NCBI RefSeq assembly: GCF_030734285.1
Contig: NZ_CP132294.1
Coordinates: forward strand, 558,001-622,000
Length of the DNA stretch: 64,000 nucleotides
Direction of reading: 5' to 3'
Origin: Natronococcus sp. AD-5
GTDB taxonomy: Archaea > Halobacteriota > Halobacteria > Halobacteriales > Natrialbaceae
Position numbers and translations under genes: made by a program. Within the stretch, counting starts at the first letter, position 1. The number at the start of each line of letters is the position of its first letter. Below, one piece after another: positions 51,919 through 59,785 of this stretch. Below the pieces are notes generated by a model. The model had not been told where the DNA came from, made no database searches, and saw only the letters and a list, made by a program, of their open reading frames with translations.

Positions 51919-52044
51919 ATACGGTGGAGAGGCTTTTTCGCCCTAAATCAGTGAAATCCGGATCGGACTGAATCGACCGAGTTAACGAATCGAATGAGAA
52001 CACTTTCATTTCCGCCCGTGTCGGCTGACCGGCCGTCCACCGTG

Positions 52045-52157
52045 GGTGGGAATGAAAGGGGCTGGCGCTCTCGGCGAGTGAGACGAAGCTAGGACCGCAA
52101 GCTCGAAGAGCTGAGGACCGCAGCAAGTCGCGACCGCCGAGAGCGCCAGGGGCTTTC
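52045..52157 (+). repeat. Intergenic structured repeat element, copy B
   Basis: It begins GGTGGGAATGAAAGGGG and ends GGGGCTTTC. Between the ends is a perfect 15-bp stem (CTGGCGCTCTCGGCG at 52062-52076 pairing with 52135-52149). Its loop holds AGGACCGCAAG and GAGGACCGCAGC, words shared with copy A at 27451-27620. It sits in the 345-bp gap (51919-52263) between the M24 and LLM genes. The rest of that gap has only the LLM promoter. Confidence 0.65.
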
Positions 52158-52231
52158 GTGGTGTTCACGACGATGGAGAAGCACATATACCAGTCTCGGA
52201 ATCAGAACACGACCAATAACTGGTTCGCCAA

Positions 52232-52240
52232 CAATTATAC
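52232..52240 (+). promoter_or_regulatory. TATA-like box for the LLM gene
   Basis: CAATTATAC lies 24-32 nt before the ATG at 52264, a good leaderless promoter. Confidence 0.55.
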
Positions 52241-52263
52241 CGATTCCGCGTGATACCGGGACT

Positions 52264-53271
52264 ATGAAACTCGGGACTGGTCTGTTCACCGCCCAGCGGC
52301 GGCCCGACGGCGACCGCGAGCCGAGCGACCTGTACGACGACGTACTGCGGCTGACCCGCGAGACCGAAGACGCGGGCCTGGACAGCGCGTGGGTCTCCGA
52401 ACACCACTTCGCCGAGGACGGCTACCTCTCGGGGACGCTCCCCACGCTGGGGGCGATGGCCGCCGAGAGCGACCGGATCGAGATCGGAAGCTGCGTCGCG
52501 CTCGGGCCGCTGTACGACCCGATTCGGCTCGCCGAGGACGCGGCGACGGTCGACCTGCTCTCGGACGGGCGGCTCACGCTCGGACTCGCCATCGGCTCGA
52601 ACCCGCGGGAGTTCGACGTCTTCGACGTCCCGCGCGAGGAGCGCGCCGAGCGCCTCGCCGACCTCGTCCCGTTTCTCCGGGGTGCTTGGAGCGAGGGCTC
52701 GCTCGAGTACGACTCCGCGTTCCACGACGTGCCGACGGACGTCTCCATCACGCCGAAGCCTACCGACGGAGACGTGCCGATCGTGCTCGGCGGGGCGGCC
52801 AAACCCGCCGTCAGACGCGCGGCGCGGATCGCGGACGGCTGGTGTGCGCCCTCCGCACTGTCGGTCGAGGGCGTCCGGAAACGCGTCGAGGACGTCCGTC
52901 GGGTCCGCGAGGCGGAAGGACTCGAGGACGACGGTACGATCTACGTCCTCCAGCACGGCTGGGTCGGCGACTCCCGCGAGGAGGCCTGGGAGGCGATGCG
53001 CGACGGCTACTTCTACCTCCAGCGTCGCTACGCGGAGATCTTCTCCGGCGAATCGGTCGACGAGCTCGGCGAGGAGCGCAAGCGGGAGCTGAAAGAGCAG
53101 GCGATCTTCGGCGCCCCCGAGCAGGTCGTCGACGAACTCGAGACCTATCGCGAGGCGCTCGGCGACGACGTGCACTTCATCCTCCGGACGTACTACCCCG
53201 GCGTCGACACCGAGGGGATGGTCGACTGCGTCCACCGTCTCGGTGACGAGGTCGCGCCCGCACTCCGCTAA
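52264..53271 (+). CDS. LLM-class flavin-dependent oxidoreductase
   Basis: A 335-residue luciferase-like TIM barrel. It opens MKLGTGLFTAQ and has DSAWVSEHHFAEDGYLSG with the conserved EHH, LGPLYDPIRLAEDAATVDLLSDGRLTLGLAIG, and PIVLGGAAKPAVRRAAR. Members use FMN or coenzyme F420; haloarchaea make F420, so either cofactor is possible. The closest family pattern is the alkanal-monooxygenase-like group. The substrate is unknown. It marks the right end of the catabolic region. Confidence 0.9.
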   Translation: MKLGTGLFTAQRRPDGDREPSDLYDDVLRLTRETEDAGLDSAWVSEHHFAEDGYLSGTLPTLGAMAAESDRIEIGSCVALGPLYDPIRLAEDAATVDLLSDGRLTLGLAIGSNPREFDVFDVPREERAERLADLVPFLRGAWSEGSLEYDSAFHDVPTDVSITPKPTDGDVPIVLGGAAKPAVRRAARIADGWCAPSALSVEGVRKRVEDVRRVREAEGLEDDGTIYVLQHGWVGDSREEAWEAMRDGYFYLQRRYAEIFSGESVDELGEERKRELKEQAIFGAPEQVVDELETYREALGDDVHFILRTYYPGVDTEGMVDCVHRLGDEVAPALR

Positions 53272-53298
53272 CCCGGACCGGAGCGCGGTAGAACGGAA

Positions 53299-53682
53299 TT
53301 ATCCCGTCTTGTAAACGCCGCGAGCGTCGGCGATGAGCGCGTCGTCGGCAGCGTAGACCTCCACGTCGACGGTCCCGACGTCGCTGCCGCAGCGCACGAC
53401 GTCGGCCTCAGCGTAGAGGTCGCCCGCTCCGACCGACAGGTAGTCGATGCGCATGTCGATCGTCGGAACCGGTTGATCGACCAGCGAGACCAGCGCCGCG
53501 CCGCCGACGGTGTCCGCGAGCGTGAACGTGACGCCGCCGTGAGCCATCAACTCGTCTTCGTTCCACGAGAGCTCTTCCGCCATCTCGAGGCGACCCTCGG
53601 CGTGACCGTCGGCGCACTCGGTAACCTCGATCCCCAGCAGGGAGGCGAACGGCATCCCCTCGAAGAACGCTTCGGTGTCCAT
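53299..53682 (-). CDS. paaI: PaaI-type hotdog thioesterase
   Basis: A 127-residue hotdog protein: LMAHGGVTFTLADTVGGAALVSL is the PaaI catalytic helix with the HGG loop, preceded by NEDE. PaaI removes dead-end CoA esters during phenylacetate breakdown. It lies 68 bp downstream of paaK on the same strand and is probably the last gene of the paa operon. A second hotdog gene at 58649 shares the family. Confidence 0.85.
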   Translation of the reverse strand: MDTEAFFEGMPFASLLGIEVTECADGHAEGRLEMAEELSWNEDELMAHGGVTFTLADTVGGAALVSLVDQPVPTIDMRIDYLSVGAGDLYAEADVVRCGSDVGTVDVEVYAADDALIADARGVYKTG

Positions 53683-53750
53683 GCAACACGGTGCCGTACG
53701 AACCGTAATAAAAGTAGCAGATAATTCGCGACGCGCGCTCGCAGCGGGCG

Positions 53751-55034
53751 TCAGCGGTGATCGTAGACGCGTTTGACCTTCCCGACCTCGGTTCGCTCGA
53801 TGGTTCCGTACTCGACCAGCTCGAGCGCGTCGGGCCGGAACGACAGCACGTTCTGCAGCCGCTCGAGGATCTCCCCGCAGAGCTGCTCGCGGTCGCCGTC
53901 GAACGCTTCCGTCAGCTCGAGCGTTAGCTCGAGTCGATCCAGTTCGTCCTCGCGGGAGAGGTCGATGCGGTAGTGTGGCGCCACTTCCTCGAACTCGAGG
54001 ACGACGGCCTCGATCTGACTCGGGTAGAGGTTGACGCCGCGGACGATCAGCAGATCGTCGGCCCGGCCCGTGACGCTATCCATGCGAACCATCGTTCGGC
54101 CGCACGCACACTTCTCGGAGGCGAGCGTCGTGAGATCGCCCGTCCGGTAGCGCAGGACGGGAACGGCCTCCTTCGACAGCGACGTTAGGACGAGTTCGCC
54201 CTCCTCGCCCTCCGGGAGCGTCTCGCCCGTCCGCGGATCGATAATCTCCGGGTAGAAGTGGTCTTCCCAGATGTGCATCCCGTCCTGGGCCTCGCGACAC
54301 TCGACGGCGACGCCCGGGCCGATCAGTTCGGAGAGCCCGTAGTTCTCGATCCCGGTCGCGCCGAGTCGCGTCTCGATTTCCTCGCGCATCGGCTCCGTAC
54401 AGGGCTCGGCGCCGTAGAGTACCGTCGAGAGCGGGAGGTCGCGCGGATCGATGCCCATCCCTTCGGCCGTCTCGGCGAAGTAGAGGGCGTACGACGGCGT
54501 ACAACAGAGGGCGTCGCTCTCGAGATCGCGGGCGAGCTTGATCTGGCGCTGGGTGTTGCCGCTGCCCGTCGGGATCACCGTCGCGCCGAGCGCTTCGGCG
54601 CCGCCGTGAAAGCCCAGCCCGCCCGTAAAGAGGCCGTAGCCGTAGGCGTTCTGGACGGTGTCGTTCGATCCGACCCCCGCAGCCTTCATCGAGCGAGCCA
54701 TCACCTCGCGCCACAGCCCGAGGTCTCCTTCGGTGTAGCCGACGATCTTGGGTGTGCCGGTCGTCCCCGAGGAGGCGTGAATCCGCAGAATCTCGTCGTC
54801 GTCGACGGCGAAGAGGCCGTCGGGGTACTCGGCGCGGAAGTCTTCCTTCGTCGTGAACGGCAGTTTCTCGAGATCGTCGATGCTTCCGACGTCGCCGGGT
54901 GAGACGCCGGCTCCGTCGAGTCGATTCCGGTAGAACGGAACGTTCTCGTACGCGTGCTCGACCGTCGTCCGGAGCCGCTCCGACTGCAACTCTCGTAGTT
55001 CTTCTCGAGAACGCTGTTCGGTAATCCTTCCCAT
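53751..55034 (-). CDS. paaK: Phenylacetate-CoA ligase
   Basis: A 427-residue adenylate-forming enzyme of normal PaaK length. RIHASSGTTGTPKIVGYTE is the P-loop-like motif. GAEPCTEPMREEIE, ENYGLSELIGPGVAVEC, YRTGDLTTL and the hinge GRADDLLIVRGVNLYPSQIE follow in order. It activates phenylacetate with ATP and CoA. It is transcribed with the paa epoxidase genes upstream. Confidence 0.93.
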   Translation of the reverse strand: MGRITEQRSREELRELQSERLRTTVEHAYENVPFYRNRLDGAGVSPGDVGSIDDLEKLPFTTKEDFRAEYPDGLFAVDDDEILRIHASSGTTGTPKIVGYTEGDLGLWREVMARSMKAAGVGSNDTVQNAYGYGLFTGGLGFHGGAEALGATVIPTGSGNTQRQIKLARDLESDALCCTPSYALYFAETAEGMGIDPRDLPLSTVLYGAEPCTEPMREEIETRLGATGIENYGLSELIGPGVAVECREAQDGMHIWEDHFYPEIIDPRTGETLPEGEEGELVLTSLSKEAVPVLRYRTGDLTTLASEKCACGRTMVRMDSVTGRADDLLIVRGVNLYPSQIEAVVLEFEEVAPHYRIDLSREDELDRLELTLELTEAFDGDREQLCGEILERLQNVLSFRPDALELVEYGTIERTEVGKVKRVYDHR

Positions 55035-55156
55035 TGCTTGTACGCAGAATCACGACACCGAGTACCAAAGATCTTGGTTTCCGTGGCAGTCCGCTCCGGA
55101 GACATCGTCGGACGAGCGTCGATAGATCGTTCGATACGCGCGTAGCGAGGTGACGA

Positions 55157-55324
55157 TCACTCGAACTTCTCGAACGGCTGTCGACAGCCGTTGCAGTAGT
55201 GCATCGACCGACAGAGCGACGGCCCTTTCGGGTGCTCGCGGACGGTGTCCGTCGACCCGCAGTACGGACACTCCGCGCCCGCCGCGTCGCCGCTGGTCGT
55301 AACGCTCGGATCCGGTTTTCTCAT
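55157..55324 (-). CDS. Separate zinc-ribbon domain of PaaD
   Basis: A 55-residue protein with ECPYCGSTDTVREHPKG followed by SLCRSMHYCNGCRQPFEKF. This is the four-Cys zinc ribbon that in bacteria forms the C-terminal end of PaaD. Here it is its own gene. Its ATG overlaps the PaaD stop codon in an ATGA junction, so the two are made together. It is too short for common gene-length cutoffs, but the match is clear. Confidence 0.85.
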   Translation of the reverse strand: MRKPDPSVTTSGDAAGAECPYCGSTDTVREHPKGPSLCRSMHYCNGCRQPFEKFE

Positions 55325-55740
55325 ATGCTGAGCCCGAACTCGCGCAGATCGTCTTTGCCCCGTTCGGTCACCATCTCGATCGTCCACTCCGGACTCCAGA
55401 CGAGCCGCAGCTCGACATCGTCGACGCCGTCGACGGCGGCGGCCGCGTTCTCGACGTCCTCGGTGAGCATCTCTCGAGCCGGACAGCCCGAGTAGGTGAG
55501 CGTCATGTCGACGGTCGCGACGCCGTCCTCGGCGCCGACGCCGTAGATCAGCCCCAGGTCGACGATGCTGATCGGCATCTCGGGATCCTCGATCTCGTAG
55601 AGGGCGTCCCACACGTCGGCCTCGAGGCCGGTCGCGTCCTCGCCGGTCGCGGGCAGGTCGTCGGCGCCCTCACCCTCGCGGTAGTCGGTGTACGCACAGG
55701 GCGCGGCGCCGGTCTCGGGGTCCGGAGCGTTGCTGCTCAT
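55321..55740 (-). CDS. paaD: PaaD, MIP18-type maturation factor for the phenylacetyl-CoA epoxidase
   Basis: A 139-residue DUF59/MIP18-family protein. After a 38-residue acidic tail come VWDALYEIEDPEMPISIVDLGLIYGV and LTYSGCPAREMLTEDV with the reactive Cys. The family aids Fe-S or di-iron maturation; PaaD is needed for the PaaABC(E) epoxidase. It lacks the C-terminal zinc ribbon, which is the next gene. It overlaps paaC by 4 nt. Confidence 0.9.
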   Translation of the reverse strand: MSSNAPDPETGAAPCAYTDYREGEGADDLPATGEDATGLEADVWDALYEIEDPEMPISIVDLGLIYGVGAEDGVATVDMTLTYSGCPAREMLTEDVENAAAAVDGVDDVELRLVWSPEWTIEMVTERGKDDLREFGLSI

Positions 55741-56603
55741 TCTGGTTTCTCCATGAGTTTGGTCGTCTCGCTGCGCCCGAGTTCGCGGTAGGTGCGGGTG
55801 AACTCGTCGTAGAGGTCGAACCACGCGTCGGTGTGGTCGCCGTCCCGGCCGCGCTCCGCGGGGAGCATCTCCCGGGTGACCGCGAATTCGAACTCGTCGT
55901 CGCCCACCTGGCCGCTCTCGGGGAGCTCGAGGTCGAGCGACTCGAGGTACGGGACGACGATCGAGAGCCACTCCTCGCCCAGCTCCTCGAGCGTGGCGTC
56001 CCGCAAGCCGAGGTCGACGATATCGCTCTCGACGTCCGGATCGACCGGTTCGAACAGCGTCAGCGCGTGCGGGAACAGCCTGTCGAGTGCGTCCTGCAGG
56101 CGCTCGTGGCCCTCTTCTCCCTCCGCGAGGCGCTCGAGCCAGCTCTGGGCGTGCTCGAGGTGGTACCCCTCCTCGCTCTGGATCTTGCCGACGCGATCGG
56201 CGATCTTCGGGTACGCAGACTCTTCGAGCGCCTCGAGGCGGAGCTTCTCGGCGGCGTCGTACAGGTACGATCGGAGGATCGCGTCGGCCCAGTCGCCCTC
56301 CTCGAACGGGAGTTCGACGAGCGTGCTGTGCCGGAAGTCCGCCGGGTCGCGCTCGTAGACGAGATCCCGCTCCTCGAAGCCGATGTCCTCCAGCACGTCG
56401 TACCACAGCCGGGCGTGGCCGAGTTCGTCCTGGGCGTTGTTCGCCAGCGCGAGGTCCGACTCGAGGCTGGGTGCCCGGACCTGCCACTCGGTGTAGCGCT
56501 CGGCCAGCACGAACTCGTCGTCGCCGAGGCGTTTCAGCAGGGTCTCGAGGGCGTCGCGCTCGCGCGCGTCGAGATCGGCGGGATTTTCGAGGCTCGCCGC
56601 CAT
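55737..56603 (-). CDS. paaC: Phenylacetyl-CoA epoxidase structural subunit
   Basis: A 288-residue ferritin-like helical protein. LALANNAQDELGHARLWYDVL and IQSEEGYHLEHAQSWLERL are the PaaC blocks. It pairs with PaaA as the structural, catalytically silent subunit of the ring-epoxidising monooxygenase. It overlaps paaB by 1 nt and paaD by 4 nt. Confidence 0.93.
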   Translation of the reverse strand: MAASLENPADLDARERDALETLLKRLGDDEFVLAERYTEWQVRAPSLESDLALANNAQDELGHARLWYDVLEDIGFEERDLVYERDPADFRHSTLVELPFEEGDWADAILRSYLYDAAEKLRLEALEESAYPKIADRVGKIQSEEGYHLEHAQSWLERLAEGEEGHERLQDALDRLFPHALTLFEPVDPDVESDIVDLGLRDATLEELGEEWLSIVVPYLESLDLELPESGQVGDDEFEFAVTREMLPAERGRDGDHTDAWFDLYDEFTRTYRELGRSETTKLMEKPE

Positions 56604-56920
56604 CAGTCGTCACCTCGCTGTTTCTCGGCGGTCGCCTGCTCGTCTTCGGATTCGACGACCTCGCGGGCGTCCGTTCCGGTCGTGTTGTACGCGGTCGCCC
56701 ACCGGTAGGCCTTGTCCGTCGTCCCGCCGAAGGCGACGTCCTCGGCGTCGATCTCGCCGATTTCGTCCCTCGGGACGACCCAGATGCTGTTGGTCGGCTT
56801 GCGGCGGCCGTGCTGTACGGCCGCGAACTGCTTCGCCATCTCGCGGTCCGGCGCGTGGACGTTCCCGCAGTGGGTGTGGTAGCCGCCCACCTTCTCCTGG
56901 CGGAACACTTCCCAGATCAT
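56603..56920 (-). CDS. paaB: Phenylacetyl-CoA epoxidase subunit PaaB
   Basis: A 105-residue protein: MIWEVFRQEKVGGYHTHCGNVHAPD matches the PaaB start, and the rest holds ARxxYxRR-like RRKPTNSIWVVPRDEI. PaaB bridges PaaAC dimers. The start lies 2 nt after the paaA stop codon. Confidence 0.92.
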   Translation of the reverse strand: MIWEVFRQEKVGGYHTHCGNVHAPDREMAKQFAAVQHGRRKPTNSIWVVPRDEIGEIDAEDVAFGGTTDKAYRWATAYNTTGTDAREVVESEDEQATAEKQRGDD

Positions 56921-56922
56921 GG

Positions 56923-57864
56923 TCAGTCGGCCGCCTGCGGCGCATGGCCGCCGGCGGCTGTGGCGTCTCCTTCGATCGCGTCGCGAACCCACTGGACGGC
57001 CTCCTGGGCGCGCTTTCGGCCGTCGATCTGGCCGAGACCGGGCTCGTAGTCGTTCTTCGCGATCGTGAAGAACTCGTCCCAGTCGAGGTCGCCCTCCTCG
57101 ACCTCGTAGGTGCCGTCGTCGCGCTCGCGGATGCGCGGCTCGTCGGGGATCTCGAGGCCGTACTTCCGCGCTTTCGGGATGTACTGGTCGAGGAAGGCGT
57201 TGCGCAGCGCGTCGTTGGACTGCTGTTTCAGCCCGACCGAGGCCGCGAAGTCGTGGTGGGTGCTCTTGTCGTCGGTCGGCCCGAAGAACTGGATGATGCG
57301 GGGCCACCACTCCTCGAACGCTTTCTGGGTCATCTGCTGTTCCTTGCGCGAACCCGTCATCAGCTCCTTGAGGATGTCCTCGCCGTGTTTGACGTGGAAC
57401 CCCTCCTCGAAGCAGACCTTGTCCATCGCGTGGGCGTAGGGCTCCCAGCTGGTCCGGCGCAGCGTCGCCTGCCGGCGCATCGCCGCCCCGTCGACGAAGA
57501 AGGCGATCATCGGCGTCTCGACCCAGTCCGCCATCGGATAGTGGAAGCAGTTGAGGAACTTCCCGTCGCCGTTGGCGAGGTCGTCTAACATCTCCTCGCG
57601 GGTCTTTACGCCGAGCGACTCCGCCGCGCGGTAAAGCAGCTGACCGTGGCCGATCTCGTCCTGGACCTTCGCCGAGAACGCCAGCTTCCGGTCGATGCTC
57701 GGCGCCTGGCGGATGAACGGACGCTCCAGATACGCGCCCATGATCTCGCTGTTCGCGTGGAACTCGATCATTCGGGTCGCCGCCTTTCGGTACTCCTCCG
57801 GAAGGTCGTCCGCGGGGCTGAACTCCCGCGGCCCCGCGCGTTCTTTCACTGTGTCCAGGTCCAT
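56923..57864 (-). CDS. paaA: Phenylacetyl-CoA epoxidase catalytic subunit
   Basis: A 313-residue di-iron protein: RMIEFHANSEIMGAYLERPFI and AKVQDEIGHGQLLYRAAESLG supply one pair of iron ligands (E, ExxH), and CFEEGFHVKHGEDILKELM the other. It inserts oxygen into the ring of phenylacetyl-CoA. The ATG at 57864 (MDLDTVKERAG) fits the family start better than an upstream one at 57915. PaaE reductase is not nearby, so electrons must come from elsewhere. Confidence 0.93.
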   Translation of the reverse strand: MDLDTVKERAGPREFSPADDLPEEYRKAATRMIEFHANSEIMGAYLERPFIRQAPSIDRKLAFSAKVQDEIGHGQLLYRAAESLGVKTREEMLDDLANGDGKFLNCFHYPMADWVETPMIAFFVDGAAMRRQATLRRTSWEPYAHAMDKVCFEEGFHVKHGEDILKELMTGSRKEQQMTQKAFEEWWPRIIQFFGPTDDKSTHHDFAASVGLKQQSNDALRNAFLDQYIPKARKYGLEIPDEPRIRERDDGTYEVEEGDLDWDEFFTIAKNDYEPGLGQIDGRKRAQEAVQWVRDAIEGDATAAGGHAPQAAD

Positions 57865-57880
57865 GGTTTCATTATAAACC
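57865..57880. promoter_or_regulatory. Palindrome at the paaA start
   Basis: GGTTT, CATTAT and AAACC form a 5-bp inverted repeat touching the paaA start codon. The AT centre may double as a promoter element. It is a candidate repressor site for the paa operon, of low weight. Confidence 0.3.
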
Positions 57881-57941
57881 ACGACAGTTACGCCCTTAGC
57901 AGTTGACCGCCACATAGCGGGGTTTTAAGTACTATGGACGC

Positions 57942-57957
57942 GCGTACGAACGTACGC
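57942..57957. promoter_or_regulatory. GCGTACG-AA-CGTACGC palindrome before the bat-type regulator
   Basis: A perfect 7-bp inverted repeat with a 2-nt centre, ending 7 nt before the regulator ATG. GGTTTTAAG at 57921-57929 upstream is TATA-like, so the palindrome would overlap the transcription start. It is a good candidate for autoregulation or for control of the divergent paa operon. Confidence 0.45.
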
Positions 57958-57964
57958 TTCCGGC

Positions 57965-58603
57965 ATGATCGACGAGTGTCTCGCCGTGGAATTCAGGGTG
58001 CGAAACGACGATTGTCCGCTCGCGGAGGCGACTCGAGCCGTCGACGTCGAAATCGACGCGCGGGCTCCGCAGCGACGAAGCGACGGCTACGACCTCCTGC
58101 AGTTCAGTTCGCCGACCGCCAACCGGCTGACGGAAACCCTCGACGACGACGAGCGAATCTCGTACCTCCACGTCTCGAGAACCGACGGCCGTTCGCGGTA
58201 CCGGTGCCTGTCGAAACATCCCTGCGTCGTCCGCCGGCTGATCGACGGCGGGCTCATCGTGGAGACGCTGCGCTACCGGGACGGCGCGGCGATGATCTTC
58301 GGCGCGGTCGTCGGTCGCGACGTCCTCAAGGGGGTCATGGAAGCCGCGGGCGAGACCGTCGGGGTCAAACTCGAGCGGGTGTACCCCCTCGAATCGGAAG
58401 CCAAGGAATCGCCCGGCCAGCGGTGGGACCTCACGCCGGCCCAGGAGGAGTGCATCCGGACGGCCCTCGAGCGGGGGTACTTCGCGATCCCGCGCCAGGC
58501 CAGCTCCGAGGCGGTCGCCGAGGAACTCGGGATCAGCAAGTCGGCGTTTCTCGAGCGGCTTCGCCGCGCCGAGGCGGCGCTGTTTCGGCAGATGTTTCGT
58601 TAG
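57965..58603 (+). CDS. Bat-type helix-turn-helix regulator, probable paa regulator
   Basis: A 212-residue protein. The N-terminal 140 residues form the ligand-binding-like domain common to haloarchaeal bat-family regulators. The C-terminal HTH-10 domain reads LTPAQEECIRTALERGYFAIP, then EAVAEELGISKSAFLERLRRAE. It is divergent from paaA with about 100 bp and a palindrome between, so it likely controls the paa genes, possibly with phenylacetyl-CoA as effector (inferred). Confidence 0.9.
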   Translation: MIDECLAVEFRVRNDDCPLAEATRAVDVEIDARAPQRRSDGYDLLQFSSPTANRLTETLDDDERISYLHVSRTDGRSRYRCLSKHPCVVRRLIDGGLIVETLRYRDGAAMIFGAVVGRDVLKGVMEAAGETVGVKLERVYPLESEAKESPGQRWDLTPAQEECIRTALERGYFAIPRQASSEAVAEELGISKSAFLERLRRAEAALFRQMFR

Positions 58604-58648
58604 TCGGATCCGCTAGATACTTCTACTCGCGGATCGCTGTGCCAACCT

Positions 58649-59035
58649 GTGACGGACAGCATTCGGCAGCGCGTCGAGGACGACGCCTACTGCGAGACGC
58701 TGGGAATCGAACTCGCCAGCCTCGAGCCGGGGCTGGCGCGGACCCGACTCGAGGTCACCGACGAGCTGACGAACTTCCACGGCACGCCCCACGGCGGGGC
58801 GATCTACTCGCTGGCCGACGCGGCGTTCGCCGCCGCCTCGAACTCCCGCGGGGAGACCGCGGTCGCCCTCGAGACGAACATCTCGTACCTCGAGGCCGTC
58901 GACGTCGGGACCGAACTCACCGCGACGGCGACGGAGACCCACGAGTCGGGCCGGACGGCCGAGTACGAGGTCGTCGTTACCGACGAGGACGAGGAACGGG
59001 TCGCGACGTTTCGCGGCCGCGTTTACAAGCCCTGA
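58649..59035 (+). CDS. PaaI-family hotdog thioesterase, GTG start
   Basis: A 128-residue hotdog fold: GIELASLEPGLARTRLEV, NFHGTPHGGAIYSLADAAFAAASN with the HGG helix, and AVALETNISYLEAV. The start codon is GTG (VTDSIRQRVED). It follows the regulator by 45 bp, so it may share its transcript. It is a second aryl-CoA thioesterase beside the one at 53299. Confidence 0.88.
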   Translation: MTDSIRQRVEDDAYCETLGIELASLEPGLARTRLEVTDELTNFHGTPHGGAIYSLADAAFAAASNSRGETAVALETNISYLEAVDVGTELTATATETHESGRTAEYEVVVTDEDEERVATFRGRVYKP

Positions 59036-59062
59036 GCGGAGAACGGCCGTCGCGGGGGCGGA

Positions 59063-59785
59063 TCAGACGGTGACGCCGAGGTACCTGTCGAGGACCTCCT
59101 CGTCGTCCTCGAGCTCCGCGGACGTCCCCTCGTAGACGATCTCGCCCTGATTGATGAGGTAGTTGCGATCGGCGAGTTCGAGGCAGACGCGGACGTTCTG
59201 TTCGACCAGCAGGACGGTGATGCCGCGATCGTTGAGGTCCTCGACGATGTCCATCACGTCGCGGACGATGTACGGCGCGAGTCCCTCCGTCGGCTCGTCG
59301 AGCAGGACGAGGTCGGCGCCGCCGACGAGCGCGCGGGCGATCGCGAGCATCTGCTGTTCGCCGCCCGAGAGCGACGAGCCGGGATTCGACGCCCGCTCCT
59401 GCAGGTTCTCGAACGTCTCGAGCGCCTCGCCGACCGAGAGCGAATCGACGCCGGACGCGCCGCCGTAGTCGGCGAGTTCGAGGTTCTCCTCGACCGTGAG
59501 TTCGGGGAAGATCCGCCGTTCCTCCGGGACGAGTGCGAGCCCGCGCCGAACGGTCTCCGTGGCCTCGAGTGCCGTGACGTCGGTCCCGCGGTAGGTGACG
59601 GTCCCGCTCGTCGGCGTGAGGATCCCCACGATCGAGCGCAGCGTCGTCGTCTTGCCGGCTCCGTTGCGGCCGACCAGCGAGACGATCTCGCCCTCGTCGA
59701 TCGACATCGACAGCTCTCGGAGGACCGTCGTTTCGCCGTACCCCGCGTCGACGTCTTCGACGGCGAGCAGCGGTTCGGAACTCAT
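59063..59785 (-). CDS. livF: Branched-chain-type ABC transporter ATPase LivF
   Basis: A 240-residue ATPase: Walker A GRNGAGKTT, signature LSGGEQQML and Walker B LVLLDEPTEGLAP. VPEERRIFPELTVEENL is typical of LivF. It overlaps livG by 4 nt and ends the operon. Confidence 0.93.
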   Translation of the reverse strand: MSSEPLLAVEDVDAGYGETTVLRELSMSIDEGEIVSLVGRNGAGKTTTLRSIVGILTPTSGTVTYRGTDVTALEATETVRRGLALVPEERRIFPELTVEENLELADYGGASGVDSLSVGEALETFENLQERASNPGSSLSGGEQQMLAIARALVGGADLVLLDEPTEGLAPYIVRDVMDIVEDLNDRGITVLLVEQNVRVCLELADRNYLINQGEIVYEGTSAELEDDEEVLDRYLGVTV

